Part shown: piece by piece, positions 1 to 7,160 of the stretch
Position numbering within the stretch: position 1 is the stretch's first letter
Layout of the letters: each line of letters begins with the position of its first letter
Virus record (IMG/VR): IMGVR_UViG_3300043395_001487
Span: 1 to 26,310 of that record
Strand: one strand, 5' to 3'
Length of the DNA stretch: 26,310 bases
Source of the DNA: a virus
Translations under genes and position numbers: made by a program
Notes under the pieces: generated by a model
The model's database searches: none
The model's input: only the letters and a program-made list of their open reading frames with translations
What the model was told of the DNA's origin: nothing

Positions 1-24
1 CCCGTTCGCTGGCTTAATCAATAG
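1..24 (+). CDS. 3' end of an upstream gene (probably major capsid protein)
   Basis: The first frame reads PVRWLNQ and stops at TAG, 22-24. Frame 3 also closes early, so the choice of frame is not certain. In phages with this gene order (terminase, portal, scaffold, capsid, then small genes and neck proteins) the gene at this point is usually the major capsid protein. That identity is inferred only from position; seven residues carry no family signal. The stop codon runs straight into the G-run of the hairpin at 23-43. Confidence 0.4.
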   Translation, partial: PVRWLNQ

Positions 25-43
25 GGGGGCTAATAACCCCCCT
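23..43 (+). terminator. G6/C6 hairpin with T-rich tail, probable terminator or attenuator
   Basis: Six G (24-29), a loop CTAATAA (30-36) and six C (37-42) form a perfect stem, followed by TTCTCTT. The T tract is interrupted, so termination may be partial. A leaky terminator just after the capsid gene would let capsid mRNA dominate while still feeding the downstream neck genes; this is inference from position. Confidence 0.6.
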
Positions 44-62
44 TCTCTTATCAGAGGCTTTC

Positions 63-290
63 ATGGCAACATTTCGCTGCAAGAGAAGCGGTCAGACCGT
101 AACTTTTACACTTCAGCATGACATTGACAGCATGAGAGGTCATCCTGACTATGTATTGGTTGATGAGGAAACTAATGAGGAAAAACCCTTAGTTAGCCCT
201 GATGCCGTTAGGACTGACACTGCTTTCAGTGCGCCTGTGCCTTCAGGGAAGAAACTTGGTCGTCCACGCAAAGAGGTAGCAAATGTCTGA
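63..290 (+). CDS. Small hypothetical phage protein, 75 aa
   Basis: AGAGG sits 5 nt before the ATG. The first half (residues 1-35) is mixed and could fold into a small beta domain; residues 36-75 are proline- and charge-rich and look disordered, ending in a basic GRPRK patch (residues 66-70). I do not recognise the family. The stop lies inside the start of the next gene (8-nt overlap), so the two are probably translationally coupled. Its place right after the presumed capsid gene suggests a head-decoration or late structural accessory role, but nothing in the sequence proves that. Confidence 0.65.
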   Translation: MATFRCKRSGQTVTFTLQHDIDSMRGHPDYVLVDEETNEEKPLVSPDAVRTDTAFSAPVPSGKKLGRPRKEVANV

Positions 291-486
291 GATTGATGCT
301 CGTGAGTTTGGTCAACTGGAGGCTGAAGTTCGTCAGCTTCAGAAAGATGTGACTGAACTCCGTGATGATGTAAAAAAACTGCTTGAACTTGCCAACCAGA
401 GCAAGGGTGGGCTATGGATGGGAATGGCAATGGCCTCCTTTATTGGAGGCATAGTCACTTTTGTGACTGGAAAGCTGATCAAATGA
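283..486 (+). CDS. Coiled-coil plus one membrane segment, 67 aa (XhlA/holin-like)
   Basis: GAGG lies 6 nt before the ATG. Residues 8-40 (EFGQLEAEVRQLQKDVTELR and onward) show heptad-like spacing of Leu/Val and many charges, a likely coiled coil. Residues 44-63 are a Gly/Met/Phe-rich hydrophobic stretch, a single membrane helix, with a short basic tail KLIK. This arrangement resembles small hemolysin XhlA-type lysis accessories and some holins. It is far from the endolysin gene, so a holin role is uncertain; it could instead be a virion or inner-membrane protein. The ATG overlaps the preceding gene and the stop overlaps the next ATG (AAATGA). Confidence 0.7.
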   Translation: MSEIDAREFGQLEAEVRQLQKDVTELRDDVKKLLELANQSKGGLWMGMAMASFIGGIVTFVTGKLIK

Positions 487-890
487 AAGAAGGTCTGCTC
501 TCAGGGGTAATCTGCCCTACTGCAACTCAGGATGTCAGCACAAACCTGAAGAACAGAAACCATGCTTTCAAGGAGTATGGCTACGGCCCTCCTAACCCTA
601 ATGAGCCTAATGAGGCTTTCTGGCTGAAAAAAGCCAAAATGTATAACGCTCCTACGGATTCCATCAAGGGAATGCGTTGTGGCAACTGTGCGGCCTTCAT
701 TCAGACCCCGAAAATGATGGAATGTATCGTTTCTGGGCTGGAAAAAGATGAAAAAAGCAACGAATTGAGCTATGACGAGCAATTCGTGAAGGCCGCTGAC
801 CTTGGATACTGCGATTTGTTCCAATTCACCTGTGCTTCGGCCCGTACTTGTGATGCTTGGAAGTCTGGTGGGCCAATAACCAAGGATTAA
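483..890 (+). CDS. Cys-rich protein with HiPIP-like Cys pattern, 135 aa
   Basis: Start chosen at the ATG in the AAATGA overlap with the upstream gene; an upstream in-frame ATG at 414 lies deep inside that gene. The protein has seven Cys: C11, C66, C69, C81, C110, C117 and C123. C66-x2-C69-x11-C81 followed by LGYCDLF (residues 107-113) resembles the high-potential iron-sulfur protein pattern, in which a Gly-aromatic-Cys-x2-aromatic motif supplies the last ligand. A further Cys pair (FTCASARTC, 115-123) follows. Cluster binding is inference; a zinc or disulfide fold is the alternative. A redox-type protein inside the late structural region is odd, though it may simply be a virion accessory. Confidence 0.7.
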   Translation: MKEGLLSGVICPTATQDVSTNLKNRNHAFKEYGYGPPNPNEPNEAFWLKKAKMYNAPTDSIKGMRCGNCAAFIQTPKMMECIVSGLEKDEKSNELSYDEQFVKAADLGYCDLFQFTCASARTCDAWKSGGPITKD

Positions 891-892
891 CC

Positions 893-1066
893 ATGAAAAA
901 ACCGTCGATGGGCATGAAAAAGGTGGGCAAGGTTATGCACGAGTACAAGGAAGGAACCTTGCATTCTGGCAAAAAAGGCCCAGTGGTCAAGTCTCGCAAG
1001 CAGGCGGTGGCTATTGCCTTGTCTGAGGCTGGGATGTCTAAGCCCAAGAAAAAGGGCATGAAATGA
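893..1066 (+). CDS. Small basic protein, DUF6496-like, 57 aa
   Basis: AAGGA lies 6 nt upstream of the ATG at 893, which decides the start over the in-frame codon at 857. The core GKVMHEYKEGTLHSG and SRKQAVAIALSEAG (about residues 11-49) match what I know of the DUF6496 family, in which a short helix ends in a conserved QAVAIALSEA block. The C-terminus is KPKKKGMK. Function of the family is unknown. It is very Lys-rich and is the first of three consecutive basic proteins linked by ATGA overlaps. Confidence 0.75.
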   Translation: MKKPSMGMKKVGKVMHEYKEGTLHSGKKGPVVKSRKQAVAIALSEAGMSKPKKKGMK

Positions 1067-1218
1067 AGCCGATCTGGGAACAAAAGCGTCCCAAGAGCCT
1101 TGGTAAGCCTAAAACCCTGACTCCCGCTAAGAAAGCGGCGGCTAAAAAGATGGCTAAAGAGGCTGGTCGTCCTTATCCAAACATGGTGGATAACATCCGT
1201 GCAGCGAGGAAAAAATGA
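1063..1218 (+). CDS. Very basic histone-H1-like small protein, 51 aa
   Basis: The ATG overlaps the stop of the previous gene (AAATGA at 1062-1066) and its own stop overlaps the next ATG in the same way, so it sits in a coupled triplet. About a third of the residues are Lys or Arg. Residues 15-34 (GKPKTLTPAKKAAAKKMAKE) are an Ala/Lys/Pro run like histone H1 tails or bacterial KAAP-type DNA-compacting proteins. The rest, GRPYPNMVDNIRAARKK, could be a short helix. Binding of packaged DNA is plausible but is inferred from composition only. No named family recognised. Confidence 0.65.
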   Translation: MKPIWEQKRPKSLGKPKTLTPAKKAAAKKMAKEAGRPYPNMVDNIRAARKK

Positions 1219-1514
1219 AATCTCCTGCTTGGCAAAGAAAAGAGGGGAAATCTCCCTCTGGGGGGTTGAACGCCAAGGGCAGAGCCTCTTATAATGCGTC
1301 AACAGGGGGCAATTTGAAGCCTCCAGTTAAAAGCGGCGACAACCCTCGACGGGCCTCCTTCTTGGCAAGAATGGGCAATATGCCTGGGCCTGAGTATAAA
1401 GATGGTGAGCCGACAAGACTACTCCTATCCCTCAAAGCCTGGGGCGCAAGCTCAAAAGCAGATGCTAAGGCGAAAGCCAAGGCGATTTCTGCAAGAAACA
1501 AGGCAAAGAGGTGA
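1215..1514 (+). CDS. Basic protein, DUF6321-like, 99 aa
   Basis: Start overlaps the previous stop (AAATGA). Residues 4-60 hold the pattern PAWQRKEGK, GGLNAKGRASYN, NPRRASFLARMGNMPGP that I associate with DUF6321, followed by PTRLLLSLKAWGASSK. After residue 78 comes an Ala/Lys tail (KADAKAKAKAISARNKAKR). The family is common in environmental phages and has no assigned function. The similar sequence block sometimes occurs at the end of larger virion proteins, so a structural or DNA-associated role is likely but unproven. Confidence 0.75.
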   Translation: MKSPAWQRKEGKSPSGGLNAKGRASYNASTGGNLKPPVKSGDNPRRASFLARMGNMPGPEYKDGEPTRLLLSLKAWGASSKADAKAKAKAISARNKAKR

Positions 1515-1517
1515 TCA

Positions 1518-2180
1518 ATGGCTCTGCCGACATATCTTGAAATCGTAAACGATGTTCTCACTCGTATGCGTGAGACTACTGTTACGACTGTCTCTCAGAC
1601 TACGACATCAACACTGGTTGGCAAGTTTGTTAATGACGCAAAGCGGCAAGTCAATGATGCGTTTGACTGGTCTGCCCTGAATACTGCTGTCAATGTCACC
1701 TTGGTTTCTGGGCAAACCGACAATTACACTCTGACTGGCTCAACAGCCAAATTCAAGATTGTTGACATCATCAATACAACGAAGTTTTACCAAGTCGGAC
1801 TGGTTTCGGCTGCTAGGTATGACACGATGTATTACTCAACAGCCACCCCTCCGAGCACCATTGTGAACTATGTTGCACTGGATGGACTGGACTCTAACGG
1901 CGATCAAAAGATCAAGTTTTATCCTGCCCCTAGTTCTGCTGACAATGTTCGCTTTTCAATCATTGTCCCTGAAGTAGATTTCAGTGCTGACACGGACACC
2001 ACGAAGATGCCAGAAGATGCAATCATCTTTGGCGCTTTGGCTCGTGCTCTGGTTGAGCGTGGAGAAGATGGTGGGTTGAGTTCTTCTGAGGCTTTTGGCT
2101 TGTATCGTGCGGCTTTGGCTGATGCGATTGCCATTGAGAACTCTCGTGACCCCAGCAAATACGCTTTCGAGGCCATTTAA
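1518..2180 (+). CDS. Head-tail adaptor (connector) protein, 220 aa
   Basis: AGAGGTGATCA precedes the ATG. The N-terminus (residues 1-50) is helical, with MALPTYLEIVNDVLTRMRE and a later FVNDAKRQVNDAFDWSALN, a pattern typical of short-tailed phage adaptor proteins that plug the portal. The middle (55-155) is beta-rich, and a final helical part (163-220: PEDAIIFGALARALVERGED and onward) matches the adaptor proteins of the T7 gp11, SU10 and P22 gp4 functional class. Location just before a gp10-like protein supports the call. The exact family was not confirmed by a search. Confidence 0.7.
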   Translation: MALPTYLEIVNDVLTRMRETTVTTVSQTTTSTLVGKFVNDAKRQVNDAFDWSALNTAVNVTLVSGQTDNYTLTGSTAKFKIVDIINTTKFYQVGLVSAARYDTMYYSTATPPSTIVNYVALDGLDSNGDQKIKFYPAPSSADNVRFSIIVPEVDFSADTDTTKMPEDAIIFGALARALVERGEDGGLSSSEAFGLYRAALADAIAIENSRDPSKYAFEAI

Positions 2181-3739
2181 TGTCTCAAAGACTGCAAACC
2201 TACTCAATCACAGCGCCAGGATTCTTTGGGCTGAACACACAAGATTCATCTCTTGATCTTGCGTCTGGGTTTGCTTTAGTTGCCAACAACTGCATCATTG
2301 ACCAGTATGGTCGTATTGGTGCTCGTAAGGGCTGGACGAAGGTAAATTCGTCTACGAATGCAGACCTTGGAACGAACCAGATTCAGGCGATTGGCGAATT
2401 GATTGCCAATGATGGCACTTCATACATCATCTGTGCTGGAAACAACAAACTCTTTAAAGTCAGTGGCACTTCACTTGTGACATTGACCTATGGGGGGGGA
2501 GGTACTGCCCCGACAATCAGTGCTAACAACTGGCAGATGGCTACTTTAAATGGCGTTTTGGTGCTATTCCAATCAGGCCATGACCCTTTGCAGTTTGACC
2601 CGAGTGTTTCTACAACGACCTTCAAGCGAATTAGCGAGGCATCTGGCTATGCAGGCACTGTCCAGCTTGGGAACTGTGTTCTATCTGCTGCTGGTCGTCT
2701 TTGGAACGCAAGCACATCGACAAACAAAGTGGTTGTCCAGTGGTCTGACTTGAAGGCTCATCAAACCTATACGGGTGGTTCGTCTGGGACTTTGGATACG
2801 ACTACTGTATGGCCTAATGGCACTGACACCATCGAGGCGCTTGGATTCCATAACGGATTCTTGTTCATTTTTGGCAAGAACAACATTCTGATTTACTCAG
2901 GTGTTGATGACCCTGCCACGATGACTTTGTACGATGTTGTGACTGGCATTGGTTGCATTACAAGAGATTCTTTGGCATACACAGGCACAGACCTTATTTT
3001 CCTGTCTTATACAGGAGTTCGGTCTGTTTTGAGGACGATTGCTGAGAAGTCTGCTCCTTTCCGTGACTTGTCTAAGAATGTTCGCAATGACTTGATGGGC
3101 ATTGTGAACAGTGAGACATTGGCAAACATCAATGCTGTCTATTCCCAGAACGATGCCTTCTATTTGCTGACATTGCCAAGCAGAGACATTGTTTACTGCT
3201 TTGACATGAGGGCTGGACTGCAAGATGGAGCCGCCCGTGTGACCACATGGGACTCAATTCTGCCGAGAAGCCTATTTGCCTCGCAAAATGGCACTCTCTA
3301 CATTGGAAAAGAAGGGTACTTGGCTACTCATACTGGTTATAACGATAACACTTCTACATATCGGATGCAGTATGAAACAAACCATACCGACCTTGGTGAG
3401 CCAACAGTCACAAGCATTTTGAAGAAGATCATCCTGACTGTCATTGGTGGCTCAAACCAATATGTGACGATCAAGTGGGCGTATGACTTTACTGGTGATT
3501 TCAGATCAGACAATGTGTTGATTCCAACACAAAGCATTTCTGAATATGGAGTTGCTGAGTATGGTGCAAATGGCTCACCAGTTGCTTACTATGCTGGTGG
3601 TGTTGCTATTCAAAGGCTTATTTCCACTGCCAGCGGGTCTGGGAAAGTTGTTCAAACTGGATATGAAGCAGAAATCAATGGAAGTCTGTTGAGTTTCCAA
3701 AAGATTGAGATTCATGCCAAGAATGGCAAAGTGATGTAA
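2180..3739 (+). CDS. Neck/tail stabilisation protein, P22 gp10-like, 519 aa
   Basis: The start overlaps the adaptor stop by one base (TAATG), indicating coupling. Near the N-terminus is NNCIIDQYGRIGARKGW (residues 36-52), typical of the packaged-DNA stabilisation/tail hub family in short-tailed phages, where it follows the adaptor and closes the portal channel. The body is beta-rich with repeated aromatic/Gly blades (for example ALGFHNGFLFIFGKNNILIY and LIFLSYTGVRSVLR), consistent with a beta-propeller-like tail nozzle. Length near 500 residues is usual. No long tape-measure protein is present anywhere in the window, in line with a short tail. Confidence 0.75.
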   Translation: MSQRLQTYSITAPGFFGLNTQDSSLDLASGFALVANNCIIDQYGRIGARKGWTKVNSSTNADLGTNQIQAIGELIANDGTSYIICAGNNKLFKVSGTSLVTLTYGGGGTAPTISANNWQMATLNGVLVLFQSGHDPLQFDPSVSTTTFKRISEASGYAGTVQLGNCVLSAAGRLWNASTSTNKVVVQWSDLKAHQTYTGGSSGTLDTTTVWPNGTDTIEALGFHNGFLFIFGKNNILIYSGVDDPATMTLYDVVTGIGCITRDSLAYTGTDLIFLSYTGVRSVLRTIAEKSAPFRDLSKNVRNDLMGIVNSETLANINAVYSQNDAFYLLTLPSRDIVYCFDMRAGLQDGAARVTTWDSILPRSLFASQNGTLYIGKEGYLATHTGYNDNTSTYRMQYETNHTDLGEPTVTSILKKIILTVIGGSNQYVTIKWAYDFTGDFRSDNVLIPTQSISEYGVAEYGANGSPVAYYAGGVAIQRLISTASGSGKVVQTGYEAEINGSLLSFQKIEIHAKNGKVM

Positions 3740-3749
3740 GGAATAAATC

Positions 3750-4025
3750 ATGGCGAATTACACGAAATCCACAAACTTTGCTTCCAAAGACTCTCTTGCC
3801 TCTGGTAATGCCAACAAGATTGTTCGTGGAACTGAGATTGATACTGAATTCAATAACATTGCCACTGCAATTGCGACTAAGGCAGATGGAACATTCACTA
3901 ACTTCTCATTCGTTGAGACTTCTGGTGTTTTGTACATTGTCTCTAGTGGCACGAGTGTGGCAAAGATTGATGGCTCAGGAAACTTGACTGTGCTTGGCAA
4001 TGTCATCGCTAACGGGACGGTGTAA
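3750..4025 (+). CDS. Short tail-fibre-like protein, 91 aa
   Basis: AAGGA overlaps the preceding stop codon and lies 7 nt before the ATG. Residues 1-47 (ANYTKSTNFASKDSLASGNA followed by TEIDTEFNNIATAIATKADG) match the N-terminal module seen at the start of many phage fibre proteins. The rest, with VETSGVLYIVSSGTSVAKI and a final GNLTVLGNVIANGTV, is a short beta-strand repeat of the trimeric fibre type. At 91 residues it lacks a receptor-binding tip, so it may be a fibre stub, an adaptor or a head fibre. No frame continuation follows, so it is not an obvious frameshift of a longer gene. Confidence 0.65.
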   Translation: MANYTKSTNFASKDSLASGNANKIVRGTEIDTEFNNIATAIATKADGTFTNFSFVETSGVLYIVSSGTSVAKIDGSGNLTVLGNVIANGTV

Positions 4026-4027
4026 AT

Positions 4028-4390
4028 ATGAAACCCTCTGAAATCATCACGGCAGATGCAAAGCGCAATGGTGTGAATCCTGCGCCGATTCTGAACAAAC
4101 TTGGTCGCAGTTTGAAAGAAAAGAATGCGATTCTGATGCAATCTGGCAATAGCGTCCTGATTGTTCAGAAGATTGATAAAGGCATTGCTGAACTGCACCT
4201 TTACACGGTTGATGACCGAGCAGCATTGATTCGTGCATTGCGTGAGTTCATTGCAAAAATCCGTAGTTCAGACCTAGATGCAGTGTATGGCAATGCTGAC
4301 AATCCGCAGATTATCCAAATGTTGAAGGCTTTGGGGGTTGAGGTCATTGATTCTGACTTGCCTGAGTACAACTGGAAAGCACTTGTTTAA
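4028..4390 (+). CDS. Hypothetical phage protein, possibly GNAT-like fold, 120 aa
   Basis: Two bases separate it from the fibre-like gene; the ribosome site is weak (GACGG), suggesting translation coupled to the upstream gene. The alternating pattern NAILMQSGNSVLIVQKI, GIAELHLYTVDD, then a long helix RAALIRALREFIAKIR and a last strand-helix unit (IIQMLKALGVEV) has the strand/helix order of a small acetyltransferase-like domain, but I see no clear acetyl-CoA pyrophosphate-binding motif. Similar proteins sit between fibre and ejection genes in many environmental podoviruses. Function unknown. Confidence 0.65.
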   Translation: MKPSEIITADAKRNGVNPAPILNKLGRSLKEKNAILMQSGNSVLIVQKIDKGIAELHLYTVDDRAALIRALREFIAKIRSSDLDAVYGNADNPQIIQMLKALGVEVIDSDLPEYNWKALV

Positions 4391-4399
4391 GGAACGATC

Positions 4400-5950
4400 A
4401 TGGGCGCAGTAACAACAGTAATTGACACAGCAACCGATGTCGTAGGTGGTGCAGTTGATGCAGTCAGCAATCTTGGTTCTCAAGTTGATGATTTCGTCAA
4501 TGATGAAATCCCTGGAGGCTGGGCAACAGTTGGACTAGCCGCTGGTGTAGCCGCTGGCCCCGATCTTTTTGCGGCTGCTCCTACTGGAACTGAAGGCGGT
4601 CTTTTAGGTGGTTTGGCTGAAGATGTTGCGGCTCAACAAGCTGCCGCCGCTGGAATGGCTGGTGCAGATTATGGCTTGGCTGGCATGACGCTTGCTGATG
4701 AGGTTGCCGCACAACAGGCTGCTGCCGCTGGCATGACTGGAGCAGGAGCAGGTGCTTTAGGAGCCGCTGGTGCTGGTGCTCTTGGTGCTGGCGCCGCTGG
4801 TGCAGGCGGCGCTCTTGGTGCTGGAGGTGCTGGTCTACTAAGCGGAGCCGCTTCTGGTATTGTTAAAGGATTGACTAGCCCTCAGACAACTCAAGGGTTG
4901 TTGACTGGTGCAGGAGGTCTGATTCAAGGTCAGCAAGATATTGAGGCTCGTCGTCAATTGGCAGATCAACTTCGTGCGGCGGCTCAACAGGCTTCTGCAC
5001 AGGCTCAATTCCGACCTGTTGGCATCACAACTCGATTTGGCACATCAAACTTCCAAGTTAATCCGCAGACTGGGCAATTAGAGGCTGCTGGATACGGCGT
5101 TTCTCCTGAAATGAAGGCTCTGCAAGACCGTTTGATGGGCTTGGCAGGCACAGGATTGACTCAGGCAGAGCAGGCTCAAGCAGAATTTGCTCCTTTGGGC
5201 GGTGCGGCACAAGGTCTATTTGGTCTTGGCGAGAAGTATTTGGCTCGTTCACCCCAAGAAGTTGCCCAGCAGTATGTTGAGCGTCAACAAGCCGTTTTGC
5301 GCCCTGAACAAGAGCGTCAATTGGCAAGCATTCAGAATCGCTTACAGCGCACTGGTCGTGGTGGTTTGGCGGTGGCTCAAGGTGGTGAATTGCAACCCAC
5401 TAGCCCTGAGTTGGCGGCATACTACAACGCTCTTGCCCAGCAGAATCTGCAACTAGCCGCCCAAGGTGAGCAGGCTGGTCAACAGGCTACTCAGTTTGGT
5501 GCAGGGTTGTTTGGTCAGGGAGCCAACTTGCTTGGTCAGCGTTATGCTGGTCAGCAGGCTGCTTTGACACCGTTTAGTCAGTATTTGGCTGGTGTTAGCG
5601 GAATTGAGACTCAGGCTCAACAGCCTTTGGGTCTGTCTGCAAACTTGGCTAATCTGGCTTCTACGGCTGGTTATCGTGCTGGTTCGCTTGGGTTGCAAGG
5701 CAACTTGGGTGCGGCTCAAGCGATATATCCTGCCAATGCTTACAGCCCTGCCTCTCAGATTTTGGGTGGCTTAGGTCAGAGTCCTTTGGCGGCTGGATTG
5801 ATTGGTCAAGGCGTAAGTGGTTTACTTGGCGCTGGAATTGGAATGCTTGGCAGTGGAACACAGGCTTCTCTTGCCAACACTGCTCTAGGTAGTTCAGGGT
5901 TTGGCACTGGCCTTGCCTATGGAAACCAAGATTACGGTCTGTTTATCTAA
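4400..5950 (+). CDS. Ala/Gly/Gln-rich internal virion (ejection) protein, 516 aa
   Basis: AAGGA lies 6 nt before the ATG. Residues 72-86 (LAEDVAAQQAAAAGM) and 98-112 (LADEVAAQQAAAAGM) are a near-perfect internal repeat, followed by a silk-like Gly/Ala run at about 114-149. Residues 170-240 and 280-440 are helical and Gln-rich (for example QEVAQQYVERQQAVLRPEQE). The C-terminal 100 residues are Gly/Leu-rich with hydrophobic patches that could enter a membrane. Large Ala/Gln-rich proteins between the tail and lysis genes of podoviruses are usually stored in the capsid and ejected with the DNA. Assignment is by composition and position. Confidence 0.65.
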   Translation: MGAVTTVIDTATDVVGGAVDAVSNLGSQVDDFVNDEIPGGWATVGLAAGVAAGPDLFAAAPTGTEGGLLGGLAEDVAAQQAAAAGMAGADYGLAGMTLADEVAAQQAAAAGMTGAGAGALGAAGAGALGAGAAGAGGALGAGGAGLLSGAASGIVKGLTSPQTTQGLLTGAGGLIQGQQDIEARRQLADQLRAAAQQASAQAQFRPVGITTRFGTSNFQVNPQTGQLEAAGYGVSPEMKALQDRLMGLAGTGLTQAEQAQAEFAPLGGAAQGLFGLGEKYLARSPQEVAQQYVERQQAVLRPEQERQLASIQNRLQRTGRGGLAVAQGGELQPTSPELAAYYNALAQQNLQLAAQGEQAGQQATQFGAGLFGQGANLLGQRYAGQQAALTPFSQYLAGVSGIETQAQQPLGLSANLANLASTAGYRAGSLGLQGNLGAAQAIYPANAYSPASQILGGLGQSPLAAGLIGQGVSGLLGAGIGMLGSGTQASLANTALGSSGFGTGLAYGNQDYGLFI

Positions 5951-5960
5951 GGAGCAAAGA

Positions 5961-7151
5961 ATGGCAACAGACATTGTTGGAAGCCTGTTTGGTGTATCTC
6001 CTGAGATGTACCAGCAGCAGATGAATCGTCAGGCACTTTCGGATGCCATCAAAATGCAAGAACTTAGCCCTTTGCAGAGGGCTGGGGCACTGACACAGGC
6101 TGGTGCTTACATGGCTGGTCAGGGCATTGGCGGTGCTTTTGGCATTGAAGACCCGATGCTGAAGATGATCAGTAATCGTAATGCTCTGGCTCGTCAGTTT
6201 GATGTCAATACGCCAGAAGGTTTAGGCCAGTTTGCTCAAGCATTGCAACAGGCTGGAGACATTCAAGGTGCTTTACAGGCTGCTAATGTTGCAAATCAAA
6301 TGGCTAGTCAAGTTGCAAAGACTCGACTTAGCCAACAACAATTGGCTTCTGCTGAGATTACTGGTCAGCGTGAACAGCAACTTCAGTCGGCTTTGTCTCA
6401 ATTGCCTGAAGATGCTACTGAACAACAAATTCAAGCCATTTTGCGTCGTTATGGCGACCCCAAGACTGTTTTGCAAGCAATAGAGCGTAAGAGTAATCTT
6501 GAGGCGCAACTTGCGGAGCGTCGCCGCATTCAAGAAGATCAAAATCAATTCCGTCGTGAGCAGATGGACAAAGATCAAGATTTCAAGCGTGAATTGGCTC
6601 GTTTACAGGCTGATTTGAAGGCTGGAACTACCTCTTTGCAGCAACAATTGATTCAAGAAAAGATTGATGCGTTGCGGCAGAAGAAACAGGATGCTATTGA
6701 AAAGCAATTGTCAACCGCTGAAGGTGTTGTTGACAATACAAAGGTTGTGCTGGACAAGATTGTTGAAGCTGAGAAATTGGTGGGCAGAGGAACTACTGGT
6801 GTTGGCAGTTACTTATCAATTGTCCCTGGAACTCCTGCAAAAGAGCTTTCAACTGTTCTTGGAACAATCAAGGCTCGATTGGGCTTTGATCAGCTTCAAC
6901 AAATGCGTAATGCTAGTCCGACTGGAGGCGCTTTGGGTCAAGTTTCCAACAGGGAATTGGCATCTCTCGAAGGCGCACTGTCGTCGCTTGATCAAGGACT
7001 ATCTCCTGATGCGCTTCGTCAGAATCTGAGGCAAATCAGAGAAAGCTACACTCGTTGGCAAAATTCTGCTTTGGGCAAATTGCCTGAAGAGCGCCAGCGT
7101 CCTGATGTAACTGGTGCTGGTGGCGTGGTAGATTTCAATTCACTGAAATAA
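5961..7151 (+). CDS. Gln-rich coiled-coil ejection protein, 396 aa
   Basis: AAGGAG overlaps the preceding stop and lies 6 nt before the ATG at 5961, which fixes this start over in-frame codons further up. Residues 1-100 include GVSPEMYQQQMNRQALSDAI and a Gly-rich AGAYMAGQGIGGAFGIEDP. Residues 115-270 form a long charged/Gln-rich coiled coil (QREQQLQSALSQLPED, QLAERRRIQEDQNQFRREQM). The C-terminal part has a compact domain ending NSLK. Second of three large proteins likely to be internal virion proteins that form or line the DNA-ejection conduit. No enzymatic motif seen. Confidence 0.65.
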   Translation: MATDIVGSLFGVSPEMYQQQMNRQALSDAIKMQELSPLQRAGALTQAGAYMAGQGIGGAFGIEDPMLKMISNRNALARQFDVNTPEGLGQFAQALQQAGDIQGALQAANVANQMASQVAKTRLSQQQLASAEITGQREQQLQSALSQLPEDATEQQIQAILRRYGDPKTVLQAIERKSNLEAQLAERRRIQEDQNQFRREQMDKDQDFKRELARLQADLKAGTTSLQQQLIQEKIDALRQKKQDAIEKQLSTAEGVVDNTKVVLDKIVEAEKLVGRGTTGVGSYLSIVPGTPAKELSTVLGTIKARLGFDQLQQMRNASPTGGALGQVSNRELASLEGALSSLDQGLSPDALRQNLRQIRESYTRWQNSALGKLPEERQRPDVTGAGGVVDFNSLK

Positions 7152-7160
7152 GGTGATGAC

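Noticed and set aside
414-482. Extended N-terminus of the Cys-rich protein
   Set aside because: Would lie in a different frame inside the membrane protein gene; the ATG in the stop overlap at 483 fits the genome style.
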